Numbered from the stretch's first letter, positions 1 to 10,947 are shown. The stretch is DNA of 64,000 nucleotides from Anastatus disparis (GCA_017163975.1 JAFFSR010000242.1:3435001-3499000), one strand, 5' to 3'. Notes: a model not told the origin generated them from the sequence alone. Translations and numbers: made by a program.

Positions 1-511
1 TTTTTTATTTTCTTTCAGTTTTAAACATTTTTTTGGTATTTTTTAAACTTTATTTTATCGTTTTTAATTATTATTTGAACCCAATTTTTATCTGTTAATT
101 TAAATAGATTTTTCAACAAACGATTTTTAATGTTTATACAATCTATCAACTTTACAATTTTTTTATTAAAAAACATGTTTTACGAAAATATTTTATTGAA
201 TTTTATTTTATTTCATAAATAATATTTTTAGAAGATATATTATACGAGAACATGTGTTTAAAAGTTTTATTTTTAATTTCACAAAAGCAAAAGTTTTGTC
301 ACTGAATTCAATATCTTTCTTTAAACAAAAAAACAAAAAAATGGGTCTTTGAACTTCAACAAAGGCCATTTTCACCAGGGCGTTTAAAGTTTCGTAACTG
401 TACATTGTACTAACACCACTATTCGTACACTTAAGTGCGAATAACATCATACTCAGGTTAGTGATAAAAAATTTCTTTTTTTTCTGTTTATCTTTGAAAA
501 CAAAACAATAG
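1..511 (+). other. tn: Upstream intron of the TRIM-NHL gene (partial)
   Basis: AT-rich non-coding sequence running in from the window edge. It ends in a pyrimidine stretch near 470-495 and the acceptor AATAG at 507-511. An in-frame TGA at 495-497 shows that the downstream reading frame cannot extend further up, which places the exon start at 512. The open frame on the opposite strand here is chance. Confidence 0.6.
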
Positions 512-610
512 GTACGGAACACCACGAAGCAGTCCAGCCCAAGCTGTGACGTCAGCAACGAGCACAACAAGTCCATCAACAACAACTCAACCGGGCGGCT
601 ACACCAGCAG
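512..610 (+). CDS. tn: TRIM-NHL coding exon shared by both C-terminal forms
   Basis: 99-nt exon, entered in phase 2 (one base completes a codon) and left in phase 2, so its length is a multiple of three. It encodes a Ser/Thr/Pro-rich linker that ends GGYTSR. The donor AG|GTTCGT at 611 joins to the phase-2 acceptor at 5271 and gives TSR-FLNKSRSQ. If this donor is ignored, translation runs on into the 611-2156 extension. The linker is low complexity and has no recognised domain. The start is set by the AATAG acceptor and an upstream in-frame stop. Confidence 0.65.
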
Positions 611-2156
611 GTTCGTAACTGACGATCACGACATTCATGACTACGGTTCTAATAGTTCCAGTAATAATTCCCTGGCTCACGTTGATCGTTCTAGGGCGTT
701 TTTAGATCGCGTCGACAATGATACCAATGACAATGACAACGACGTTGCCGAAGATCGCGATGACGAAGACGAAGACATTAGCGCGAACGAATCGTCGTCG
801 AGTGATGATCAAACGTCAAGTAATAACATTAACAATAACAACAATAAACGAGACGTAAGATCCAACATTGACGACGATGAGCTAGCGCATTATTCGTTAT
901 CTTCATCAAATAAAAGCGATGATAAGGCTAGCGTCATTGTTACAAATAAAGATAATAACAACGCGAACGGCAGCGCTACGCGATTATTACAAAGTAATCA
1001 AGAGATTAGCGATATTGAGTTAGCGGGGGCTCGCGCGCCGCCTATTCATGACGAATCGCCGATAAACGCGACTACAATGATGCGTCATATTAGTTATGAT
1101 AACGATAATAATCATCTTGATAATGATAATAGAAGTAACAGCCAAGCCGGTGTTAAGATCTTCGTTGAGGGTAAACAGTGGACATCGTTGGAGGACCATA
1201 ACGCCGAGACAATCAACGACCGTGATAATAACAACAACAACAACTCTGAAGATACAACCGAAGATAATAGCTACTCCAAAACTGATTCAGATGATGATGA
1301 ACAAGAGGAGAGCGAATCTGAGCACGAAAATGAGAGAAATGAGACTGAAAGTCAAAACGTTCGCGATAAATCGAACGATTTCCTTCAAAATCATAATAAT
1401 AATAATAATAATAAAAATAATATTAATAATGACGGTGAGAATGCTATAATTAAAGAAAATGGTTGGACGAATGGCCATGCTGACGATGTGGATGAAGATG
1501 AGAAGAGTATGACGGAATCAGAAGAAGAATCCGAAAATGATGAAGAAAAAGGAAAGGAAGAGACGAATAAGGTGAAGAAAGAAGGCGAAAGTGAAATCTC
1601 GTCATCGGAATCAGATGAGAAGGAAGAGGATGAAAATGAATCCAATACGAAGAAGGATGGAGTAACCGAGGAATATTCCATAAACGGTACTAACGTTCCT
1701 ATTATTAAGTACAAACCACTTGAAGATCAACAAAATCTTTTTGATGATAACGGTTGGGTTGTCACCGACGAATCATTAATATCAGCAAGTCAAAATCATA
1801 ATAAATATAGCATGGATGAAAATGGTTGGGTAATACCCGAAGAGTCAAATAATGAAACGTATAATAAAAAATTAATAAAAGCAAAAAATAATACTGAAAT
1901 CAACAATAATAAAAGTGAAGATATAAAATTTAAGGATGGTCATTGGAGTATCGGCGAAAATGGTTGGATGGTTCTTAGTGATGAAGATGACGAGCAAGAA
2001 GCTACAGCTAACAAGAAAGGCGGCGCTCAGCCTCCGCTAAAACGAGACTCCGAGGATACAAGCGCGAACGATACGAGTTTACCCATGCAAATGGTAACCA
2101 CCGTCTTCTGTGTTTCCGTACTGTGTTGTAGCGTTCTAATCAATTTGTTTATGTGA
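611..2156 (+). CDS. tn: Alternative C-terminal extension: acidic disordered region with hydrophobic tail
   Basis: The reading frame of exon 512-610 continues without a stop for 514 codons, far beyond chance in such AT-rich DNA. The residues are mostly Asp, Glu, Asn and Ser with Asn runs, so the region is probably disordered. Four copies of an NGW core preceded by Asp/Glu lie at 1455-1466, 1746-1757, 1818-1829 and 1956-1967. After a basic KRDSED patch the protein ends in a hydrophobic stretch of about 20 residues containing VTTVFCVSVLCC, then TGA at 2154-2156. That resembles a tail anchor. I do not recognise the sequence as a known family. The simplest reading is an isoform made by not splicing at 611, so it lacks the NHL repeats. 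A separate gene ending here is possible but less likely, because the shared 99 nt also fits the NHL form. Confidence 0.6.
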
Positions 2157-3700
2157 CTGAAAAAAAAACAACAACAACAACAAACATCAACAACAACAAA
2201 GAACAATTAAACAAACGCTAAACGCTAACTCGTCTTAGACTTTAGTATTCATAATTGTTTCGTTGTAATATCAATGTTTTATTTCTTTATCGCGCGATTC
2301 GATTGATATGAGCAATTATTTTTATGTATACGTCTACAATGAAGGTTAAGGAAACTTGAATTTCAAATTATTAAGATTATTATTATTAGATTAAATTTTA
2401 TCATTCCTTCAAGCTTCATTCATTACTAGTTGTATGCCTTAGTTGCGTATAAACTAGTAGGATTCTTTCTTTTAAAAATAAGTTATCATGTAAAATTTAA
2501 TTGTTTTGAATATCACTAGTGAAATACTAATTAACGTTTTGATTAAATGTTAAAAAAAAATTGATATTTTTTGTGATAGACCTTTTATAAAATTATGTTC
2601 ATGTATTAGATGTAGTATTTGAAAATATTTTTCTATGAAATTCCAATAATAAAACCCATATGATTTATGTTCCTGAAATTCAAAGTTTCCTCCCTTTAAA
2701 TTGATACCTCAATTTCTCTCTCTATCTCTCTTTCTCTCTTGCCCGTGAGCAAGAGATCGAGAATACTTGATCGAGATGAATGGCACATTGTTGACGTTTG
2801 AGTTATAAAATCTTATTGCATTTTTGCGCAAGTCCGAAAAGCATATTAAGGTTATTGATAATTAAGTTTAATTTAGACGTTTAGATTTATGTATTTAGAT
2901 ACGCGATCGCTGCTCGGCCTTTGCATTTTTCTTTTGTCTTCCTTAGAAATAAATTGTGATAAAAATGAATAATGAAATCGCGAAATCTATTGTTCCTATT
3001 ATTGGCCTTTTTGCATTATATAGTTTTAATATTAAACGGATATAAAATTATTAATATTTTTATAAAAGTAATGATGTTTTGTGTATGTAACATTTTGATC
3101 ATATTAAAATTTGAAAAAAAAAATAAAAATTTAGCGAGAGAAATAAATCCAGAGAACGGTTTTCGCGACTTCAAATTGACGACTGTCGAAACCTCGCGTT
3201 ATTTTATTTTTTTTCTTTGAACAGACTGCTATTTGCTCACTATATATCCATTAATTGTTAGTCGCAAGTGTATAGCTTTGTAGTTGATTTTTTGTACGTT
3301 GGTATTATTATTAGCTAAACGCCCGCACGCCCAAGGTGTTAAAATTTTAGTAGTTAGATCCTTACGTTAAACAAAAATAAAAAACGAAAGAATCGCTTTA
3401 ATTAATTAACAAACGAACAAAAAAAAAAGCCATGAGAGATGGAAAAAAAAAGTTGAGAAGAGAGCTTAGAGTCTTGAACGTCGTTCGTGATGAAAATAGA
3501 AGCTGTATTGTCAATAAGACAATCGAAAGATATTGATAAATTTTCAATGTTTTATTGTCAAAACAGCGATAAAACGAACCTCTAAAATCATTTATCATTA
3601 TTATTATTAAGTCTTTTTGTACTTTTTCCTAGCTTGAAAAAAAAAAAGAAAAAAAAAAATTTGCTTAAGAATTGTTGGTGTGGTAAATAAACTGCATTAT
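2157..3700 (+). other. tn: Probable 3' UTR of the short (acidic-tail) isoform
   Basis: Directly after the stop comes a CAA-rich stretch (about 2166-2205) and then AT-rich non-coding sequence. Candidate polyA signals AATAAA are at 2648-2653, 2948-2953 and 3686-3691; I cannot tell which is used. In the spliced NHL isoform this is part of the 611-5270 intron. No coding frame supported. Confidence 0.4.
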
Positions 3701-5270
3701 CGTGATATAGTCGCATTATTTTATTTACCTTTCAAAAATCCGTCCTCGATTCTATCGTTCTCTTCTTTTTTTTTTAATCGTAACTTGCCATGTAACATAC
3801 CAGACCAGTACTCGTATGTCGTAACCTTGCTTGTGTAGAATTTTTGAAATTTTTATTATTTTATTTGTATCCTGGCTGGTTTTATTTATTTATTTTTTAT
3901 GTAATTATTTCTTTTTCTTTTACTTTTTATCACTTTGTGAATTAATAATTATTCTAACATTACACTTTTGTAACATTAATATTGTACACCGATTACCACG
4001 TTCGAATACACAAATATCTTTTGTTATCACAAGAAAAAGAAAAGATAAAATAAATGATGCACTAACAATAAAGCGCTTACATTATTGATAATAAGGATAC
4101 ATGTTCATTTTCATTACACAAAATTGAGCAATCAACATTTACAAAGATCGATGAACGATGCAGATGACATAATTAAAATGTTTTTTATTACAACATTTTA
4201 CTTGTTAATATGAATTTTAAATTATTAGATTATTTATAAAATTTATTTTTAGTAGATTTATTGGTTCAAGATAGAATTACATCATACAATGTATAACATA
4301 GTATTATAACGTAAAATGTAGATTAAATAATTACCTTATACATTAGCAATTAATATTGAATCTCATGCTTTTTGCTTATATATTATTTTTAAAATTTTTA
4401 AATATAAAATCATTTGATATATTTATTTTTAACAAATTTACTATCCAATTTTTATTATTTTACTTTACTCCATCATCTTTACTCCATCATCCAAGATTCA
4501 AGTTGGTTATAAATATCATCAAAATAACTTTTAATATTTCATTTTCTCAAATCTTTAATTTTCATTGGTATATCTTGCGTCTTTAATGAATGATAAAAAA
4601 AATTTTTATATTATTATATTACATTTCAAATAGTTTTAATAATTTAAGAATCAATGTGTTCATGTGTTTGACTTTATATGAATTTATATTTGTATACATT
4701 GAGTTTAGTGGTTTTTTATGAATGAGTTTTTTATATAAAAATATGTGTGTATGTACGTGTGAATGAATGAATGCATCCGCAAGAGTAGCGTTTCTGTATA
4801 TAAATGTAGGTGTGTCTGTATGCATATAGATGAAAGGCGCGCGTCTGTAAGTGTGTGTTTTTGCACGTGTGCACAGATATACTTGTGCTTATGTGTGAAG
4901 GTACATGAATGTTTGGAAGGCTTGTATGCAACTAATGAATATACGTAAGCGCGTGTACATGTGAAATACGATGAAATATTTATTATGTCAATAAATAACG
5001 ACGCAAGAACTGCCTTAATAAAACATTATTAAAACTTTTGATAATTAAAAGTCATCATCATGTTCATCTCAAGTTTGTACGAACGAAGCTGATCGGCGTG
5101 GGACAATCGGCGTATAATCTCTTATAACTTAAATTGCTATAAAATTAAAAAAAAAAGTGAAAAGAAAAGCGATCAAAATGATCAATGCACTTTGAGCGTC
5201 AATAATTAGCCGCAGTCATTACGTCTGTATGAAAACGGAAAAATCCTGGTATTTGTAAAATTGATTACAG
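3701..5270 (+). other. tn: Intron continuation with GT-rich tract, ending at acceptor 5270
   Basis: AT-rich non-coding sequence. About 4640-4965 is rich in TG/GTGT/TGTATG steps (UG-rich in the transcript), roughly 300 nt upstream of the next exon. The intron ends TTGATTACAG at 5261-5270. More AATAAA signals occur near 4049. No coding exon is supported, and the open frames on either strand in the GT tract are repeat artefacts. Confidence 0.5.
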
Positions 5271-5801
5271 GTTTCTGAACAAGAGCAGGAGTCAAGCAGC
5301 AATGGGCACTCCGAGCAGTCCAACGGGAACAACGACATCGAGTACGCAACGAGATCGAGATCTTCATCATCATCAATATCGGGAACGGGAATTGCCGGAA
5401 CCGTTGGATCTCAGCTCGAACGTACAAGACTCAACGACGATGTCACCGCGTTCCCGTTACGCGGCATTGAAGGAACGTCGTCAGCGTCTAGCGAGATCAA
5501 GGAGCAGCCACAATTTCGGGGGAGAAGAACTGGACATAGAGGAGGACCCACCATCGCCGACAACGCAGTCACCGAATGCTTATCTGGCGGCGAAATACGG
5601 CCCAGGATCGGAATTAGCGAGGAGTCGCAGTACACATGCCCTCAAATCGAGGGAACCAAGCCCAGATCGAGAGCGTCCAGGCGCCGAGAAAGACGGCGCC
5701 GCGCTCAGCTCTTGGGCTCGTTATCTCAAAAATAAATACGGTAATCGTACCGCTAAAGATAAGGAGCCGCCCTCCTCGGCATCAACCATGCCTTCGACCA
5801 G
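5271..5801 (+). CDS. tn: TRIM-NHL linker exon (Arg/Ser-rich)
   Basis: 531-nt exon, phase 2 in and phase 2 out, 176 whole codons plus split ends. It starts FLNKSRSQAAMGTPSS and carries an RDRDLHHHQYRERELP segment. Then come SRYAALKERRQRLARSRSSH and a second LARSRSTHAL copy, so the ARSRS-H motif appears twice about 50 residues apart. Later there is an SWARYLKNKYGNR segment. GC content is far above the flanking introns. The donor is AG|GTAATT at 5802. Basic-Ser motifs of this type suggest phosphorylation or 14-3-3 sites, but that is inference. The region lies between the TRIM motif and the NHL propeller. Confidence 0.8.
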
Positions 5802-7948
5802 GTAATTACCTCTTGCTTTTTGCTTTTTTACATTTCAGACTATCTTTCTTTCTTCAATATTTATGCGGATATCTATACGTAAAACGATACTGGATTTTTT
5901 CGTAAAGGAAATTTTTTATTTTTCGATTAAATAAACGGTTTAATTTTTTTCAGTTTTTCAACATTTTTTTAAAAGCTGAATATCTAAGTATATTTTTTAT
6001 TTTTATAAAAAAAGTTTTTGGTAAAAATATCAATTTTAAAAATAGATTTTTTTTCATGTTTAATTTATTGTTCGCTAAATAGAATTGCTAAACTAATAGT
6101 TTGAGCTATGGGTAACATTCTATCATCTTTTTTAAATCCGTGACTCAATCGATTTTTATTTTCTTTTTGGATCTCCTGGATTTCTAGAGTGGAATTCTAA
6201 AAAGTATTTACCAGATAACTTATTAAACAAAAATTATTAGAAAAATTTTTAACAAAATCAAGTATATTATTTTCTTAATTTTTTACTATTAATATACATT
6301 AGTTGAATAAAAAAAATTATTGCTTGTTTAATTTTTATGCTATAGTTATGCAGTATATTCAGAATATTTATATCAAAGAACAAAGGTTCCCGGTAATTAA
6401 ATAATCGAATTCAGTTAAGCGTACTCAATAGTAAACGCTTATAAAATAAATTTTTTGAGTAAGTAATAATTATTGAAAAAATATAATTAAAGTAATAATT
6501 TTAAAAATATTTTTCTTGAAGAAAATAAATTTTACAAAAAAAAAAACATAATTACTCTAGCTGTCTACAATAATTTATTTTTTATAAGCTATTAAAATTT
6601 TTTAGCATTCTAGTCTAGAATTTCGAATTTAAAAGACCCAAAAATATAATTTTTGATAAAGGCATAGATCTTAAAGAGATGATGAAATGCCAACTGGGCT
6701 TTAACTGTAAGCTCTTAGTGTCGGTGTAGATTTTTAGTTTTTATTTTATGTGCAATGCTTGAATAAGCGCAATTCAAAAAAATGTATTAACACATTATTA
6801 ATTAACATATATGTGAATATTATTTAATGTAAATAGTATTGATGCAGCAGTATCGTTTTAAGTGTATATAAAATTATAATTTATCGTTATTTACACGGTT
6901 GGAAAAATAGATGAACTCTAACACACATTTTTATCACTTTTTTCAGACGCAAAAGATATTGAAAATTAAAGTAAGACAACCGTCGAAGTTGAATATACCG
7001 TACAAAAACGTTTTCACGTAAAGATAAAACAATTTTTACTGTAATCTCATAACACAAAACTCATGTTATTTGAAACACAAATTAAAAAATTACTGTTAAC
7101 TTAATTCAACACAAGCATAACTGTTAATACAAAAAAAAAACAAAAATTCAATAAAATGTTTTTTAAAAAAACAAATACATTGAGTCTTTCACTTTGCAAC
7201 ATTTATTCTCTTGAATACAAAAAAATTACAATAATTTCAATTAACTTCGATTAACACGAGCCACTAATGTGTTAAAGCATTTTGTTATTCACGATTCATT
7301 TGTCGATATTTTTCTAATAATTAACAATATTGAGATTTCAAATTTTAAATTTCAGCACAAAGACAATTGACAAAGAAAAAATTACCAACATAACAGATTA
7401 TTGATTTTATTCGATTAACGCACATAAATATTTACACGGTTTTCATCAAAGAAATATGTAACAACTCTAACATTTTCATATTTTTCCAACAGTGTATTAT
7501 TATTTTATTACATTTAAACATTAATTTACATGAATTTTTGTTTTGTCCATGTAAGCTTTATATATTTTTTTAATATTTTTAATGCTTATAAGATAATGCA
7601 ACTAATTAAGTATAGCAATTTTTTTTTTTATCATTTTTTAATGTTTATAACAACATTTTTAAGCAATTGTACACACCATTTAAATCTTAAGTTATAATTA
7701 TTGAAGTTTGAAAATTCAAAGTTAGTAAATAATTTACAGTTTTTTTTTATAATTTTTGTCAAATTTTTCATAAAAATTTTATTTTTTTATCAATTAAAAG
7801 TAAATAATAATACAACAAAAAAAATGAATAATTGGTCAAGTACATGAAAGCGTCTCTTATATCATTTCTCTTATCACTTCATAAAAAAAAAGTAATGTAT
7901 GTAAAATAACTAAACAGTTTTAAAAAAACAAATGATATTTCGTTTTAG
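5802..7948 (+). other. tn: Intron with an embedded MITE
   Basis: AT-rich intron from GTAATT to the acceptor CGTTTTAG at 7941-7948. It contains the terminal-inverted-repeat element at 6894-7494. No additional in-frame exon was found; one exon-like start at 6947 is stopped by TGA within five codons. Confidence 0.7.
6894..7494. mobile_element. MITE-like element with CACNGTTGGAAAAATA terminal inverted repeats
   Basis: The left end CACGGTTGGAAAAATA and the reverse complement of the right end CACTGTTGGAAAAATA differ at one position. The match continues more weakly inside, with CTCTAACA on one side and TGTTAGAG on the other. TA dinucleotides flank both ends, as expected for Tc1/mariner-type target duplication. 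About 600 bp, no coding capacity, inside a TRIM-NHL intron. Confidence 0.6.
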
Positions 7949-8014
7949 ACGCTTGGAAGATAAAATCAATGCCGTAGCTAATTCATTGAAAGAAAACAAG
8001 TATCGCGTGGGCGG
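7949..8014 (+). CDS. tn: Alternative exon A (22 residues)
   Basis: 66-nt exon between CGTTTTAG and GG|GTAAGA, phase 2 on both sides. It encodes RLEDKINAVANSLKENKYRVG plus a split Gly. A near-identical exon follows at 8290-8352 with the same phases and the same upstream context (ATATTTCGTT), so this is a tandem exon duplication and probably a mutually exclusive pair. The helix-forming sequence sits in the linker before the NHL repeats. Either exon alone, both, or neither would keep frame. Confidence 0.75.
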
Positions 8015-8289
8015 GTAAGAAACTACCCCGATGTAACCACAGTGAAATTAAAACGAATACAAAATAATAATAATTCCATGCATTTTTACCAAATAATAAT
8101 ATATCAACAACAAACAAAAAAATAATTAATAATCTTCAACATTATCGTTATTAACGTTTTTTTTTTTAACTATTATCAATTTCATATCATAATCATGTTA
8201 TATGTATCAATAATACTACAAAAAAAATCATAATTCAAATAAGATTAAAAGTAATATAGTTTATGGAAACAGTGAATATTTCGTTCTAG
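8015..8289 (+). other. tn: Short intron between the duplicated exons
   Basis: 275 nt of AT-rich sequence separating exon A from exon B. It begins GTAAGA and ends GTTCTAG. Nothing else recognised. The pair of exons plus this intron looks like a local tandem duplication. Confidence 0.6.
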
Positions 8290-8352
8290 ACGATTGGGAG
8301 ATAAAATCAATGCCGTAGCTAATACGTTGAACGAAAACAAGTATCGCGTGGG
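8290..8352 (+). CDS. tn: Alternative exon B (21 residues), duplicate of exon A
   Basis: 63-nt exon, acceptor TTCTAG at 8284-8289, donor GG|GTAAGA at 8353, phase 2 on both sides. It encodes RLGDKINAVANTLNENKYRV plus a split Gly. Against exon A the changes are Glu to Gly, Ser to Thr, Lys to Asn, and loss of one Gly. Nucleotide identity is also high, so the duplication is either young or held by selection. Choice between A and B would change net charge by a small amount. Confidence 0.75.
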
Positions 8353-9144
8353 GTAAGAAACTTCCTCTCCCAACCCATTGTCTTCAGTGTAACCTGTGAA
8401 GAATTGGAATTATTTCAGAGCTTTTTTTTTACCTTTTATTAGTTTTTTTTTTTCTTTCAATCTCTACTTTTTTTGTTGTTCTGATTTTTTTTTAAATGCT
8501 TAAACTTTTTTTTTCTATACCGACGCATATGTAAACCTTTGTAAATTGAAGTATATCCAAAAAACAAACGATGAAAAATATTTGACTGTGAGTTTTCTTT
8601 TTGATGGTTAAATAAAAAATACAAAAATAAAAGTCGTAACAAAAATAATATCAACGTTTTTAGTTTTCTTTTTCTGAGTGCACAAAAAATTTCGTAGAAA
8701 TCCGGCAATTATTGGTATGGTATTTTATTTTGTGAGCTTTGGTGTAATTAAAAAATGACAAACTACGATTGTTTAATGTCCTGATTTCTACTAGGAGTTT
8801 ATCTTTTGTATTTTCCGTTTTTATTAATACAAATAAAAATAATAAAAGAAATCTGGAAAGAAAGGTGCGATACAAAATTCGGCTCCAAATTTTAATGGTA
8901 GTTGTTCCTTTATTTGTAAATTAACATGTGATAAAGAAGCTGTGTTTTGTAAAGAAAAAAAAACTTTTTTTTGTTGTTGTGTACTTTACGCTATTTTATT
9001 TAAGTTTTCTTTGTCTATTTATTTTTGTTGACAATGTTTAAACAAAAAATAAATGAGTGTATTATTGTGACTTGAATGATATAACGAAAAAAAAAATTAA
9101 GGAAGTGTAAGAATAATTATAATGATAAATATAATATTTTACAG
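8353..9144 (+). other. tn: Intron
   Basis: AT-rich intron from GTAAGA to the acceptor TTTTACAG at 9137-9144. Poly-T and poly-A runs only; no exon or repeat family recognised. Confidence 0.6.
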
Positions 9145-9309
9145 TGGTGCGAGCTCAGCCTCGCGAAGATTATCATTAGGACTTCCTCTCAGGCATACAG
9201 GACAAACCTCATTCGAATCTTCTGACGACGATCAAAAAAACCCGTCAGGCTCCCCCACGTCCCCTATAGCAGCTCCCGCTATACCCGCGGCAGCAGGTTC
9301 CTCCACTAG
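9145..9309 (+). CDS. tn: TRIM-NHL linker exon (Pro/Ser/Ala-rich)
   Basis: 165-nt exon, phase 2 in and out, encoding GASSASRRLSLGLPLRHTG, an acidic SFESSDDDQ patch and a Pro/Ala-rich stretch ending AGSSTR. The RRLSLG sequence fits a basophilic kinase site (inference). Donor AG|GTAAGT is a perfect consensus. It joins to 10803 and completes an Arg codon. Low complexity, no domain. Confidence 0.75.
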
Positions 9310-10802
9310 GTAAGTTATATTCATTTTTCTTTGTTATGTAATTAGTTTAATTGTCTTTGTTTTAAAAATTTTAAATGCTAATCAAAAAGAATATATTAAC
9401 ATTAATATAAAACATTCAACTATTAACATCTTACGCATACACTGTCAAAAATCACATAAAATTTAATGCGGTAAAGTAAAATGATTTAAGGTATTGCAGT
9501 AATTATGCTATAAAATACATAAATTTTAATGCAAATGTACATGATTCCCATTTAATGTACTGGCTTGAAATCTGCTTCGATTACATGTAATGGTAACAGT
9601 GTATCTACGTAAAATTAACACAACATTTTTGTGTTAATCTTGATACAATTTCAAAATTTATATACAGTTCGTTCTTTATTTTTTAACATAAGTATATTAT
9701 TCACAGGAAAGCCTTGCATGTATTAAGATTACATAAAAATTTTTAGAGTGTATTTCTTTTAACATCTTATAATTCCTAACTTTAAAATACAAAGAAGAAT
9801 GTGTTAATATCTTATATTTGTTTAGAAATTCTGATTTTGCAAATAAATTATGTAAAATATACTGAAAGATTTAATCGATCGTTATCTCAGCGATAAAAAA
9901 ATTTGTGTTTAAGAGATTTGCTACAATAAAAGAGCAATACAATCATTTTGCCATGAAGCCAATTACCCGTGAAATAATAAAAAATAACAATATAGAAGAA
10001 AAAAAGAAATAGAAAAGTTACTGTTATACTTGCAGTTAAACCGCGACCTTGTAAACTCGATTGTAAGTCTAGAAAAAGAAAGAGAGAGAGAAATAGCGCG
10101 CACATAACATTGAATATCAAAATCTGAAATCTAATCTCGATGAAAAGACCATTTTAAGAGCCAAATGGATTTCTTGCTTAGATAGCATATGAGAAGAGCT
10201 TAAATATATCTATACTTTGTGCAAGCATTTCCAAGAGGTATAACGTGAGCTCTTCTCTCCTTTCGTTATTTGGGATAGTTGCCAAAAATTTCTGGGGAAA
10301 ACTCTCTGTAAGTGCATATCCAATGTCTGTCTCTTCGCGCTCGCTCGCGCGCTTATACTCTCGCGTATACCTCGACCACTGAAAATGCATATACCCCCAT
10401 CTCTTCTTCTTCTTCTTCTTTTTCACTTTGAATATATACAAATCTTGTTTCAAACCAATTTCTCATTATGCGCCTTTGCTTTTTATAAACCTCCTTTTTA
10501 CAAATGACTTTCATCTTTCAAGTATGTTTGGATAATGTTTTTCTTTTTATCTCTTTTTTTTAAGTTAACAGCCGTTACTTTTATTTTATGTTTATAAACA
10601 TTATTCCAATAATTGTGATTGCTTTGGTCTTTTAGTAAAAATATATTTCTAAATATTTTGATATACGCAAACTTAAAATTCATTAATGTAAAATGTGTTA
10701 TGCAAAACAAAAAATATAAATTCTTCTTTGTATCAACTGTACTAATTTATAGACTGATGATTATTTGAGTATTTATTAAATAAGCAAAAATTATATTTAT
10801 AG
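9310..10802 (+). other. tn: Intron with an embedded MITE
   Basis: AT-rich intron from GTAAGT to the acceptor TTTATAG ending at 10802. It holds the terminal-inverted-repeat element at 9440-9750, a purine-rich stretch near 10075-10095, and a short CG-rich stretch with CTCGCTCGCGCGC near 10338-10365. The open frames here are not supported as coding. Confidence 0.6.
9440..9750. mobile_element. MITE-like element with CACTSTMAAAAAT inverted ends
   Basis: Left end CACTGTCAAAAATCACATAA; the reverse complement of the right end reads CACTCTAAAAATTTTTATGT. Flanking TA on both sides (GCATA before, TATTTC after) fits a TA target duplication. About 311 bp, no coding capacity. The ends resemble those of 6894-7494 (CACNGT then A-rich), so both may belong to one superfamily. 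Confidence 0.55.
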
Positions 10803-10947
10803 GGGACAATACCTGCTGAAGCGGCGGCAGCTGTTTAAATTTGGGATGCGGGGGAGCGAAGCCGGATGCTTTACTTGGCCACGAGGCCTTGCGGTCGGCC
10901 CTGACAATTCTATCGTAGTGGCCGACAGCTCCAACCATCGTGTTCAA
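10803..10947 (+). CDS. tn: TRIM-NHL exon: first NHL repeat
   Basis: 145-nt exon; its first base completes an Arg codon and it leaves in phase 0. It encodes GQYLLKRRQLFKFGMRGSE followed by the first NHL blade: WPRGLAVGPDNSIVVADSSN then HRVQ. The pattern G-hAV-N-hVVAD-NHRVQ is the NHL consensus. The donor CAA|GTATGT at 10948 leads into the last exon through a 190-nt intron. The exon is clearly more GC-rich than its surroundings. Confidence 0.9.

Noticed and set aside
1391..1714. Minus-strand Ser-rich open frame
   Set aside because: Antisense shadow of the Glu/Asp-rich + strand frame.
4619..4948. Open frames on both strands in the GT-rich tract
   Set aside because: His/Thr or Cys/Val repeats caused by GT simple sequence; no splice or start context.
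5206..5635. Minus-strand open frames opposite the linker exon
   Set aside because: They are shadows of the well-supported + strand coding exon 5271-5801.
6947..6975. Exon-like start TTTTTTCAG followed by ACGCAAAAGATA, similar to exon A
   Set aside because: The frame hits TGA within five codons and the site lies inside a MITE.
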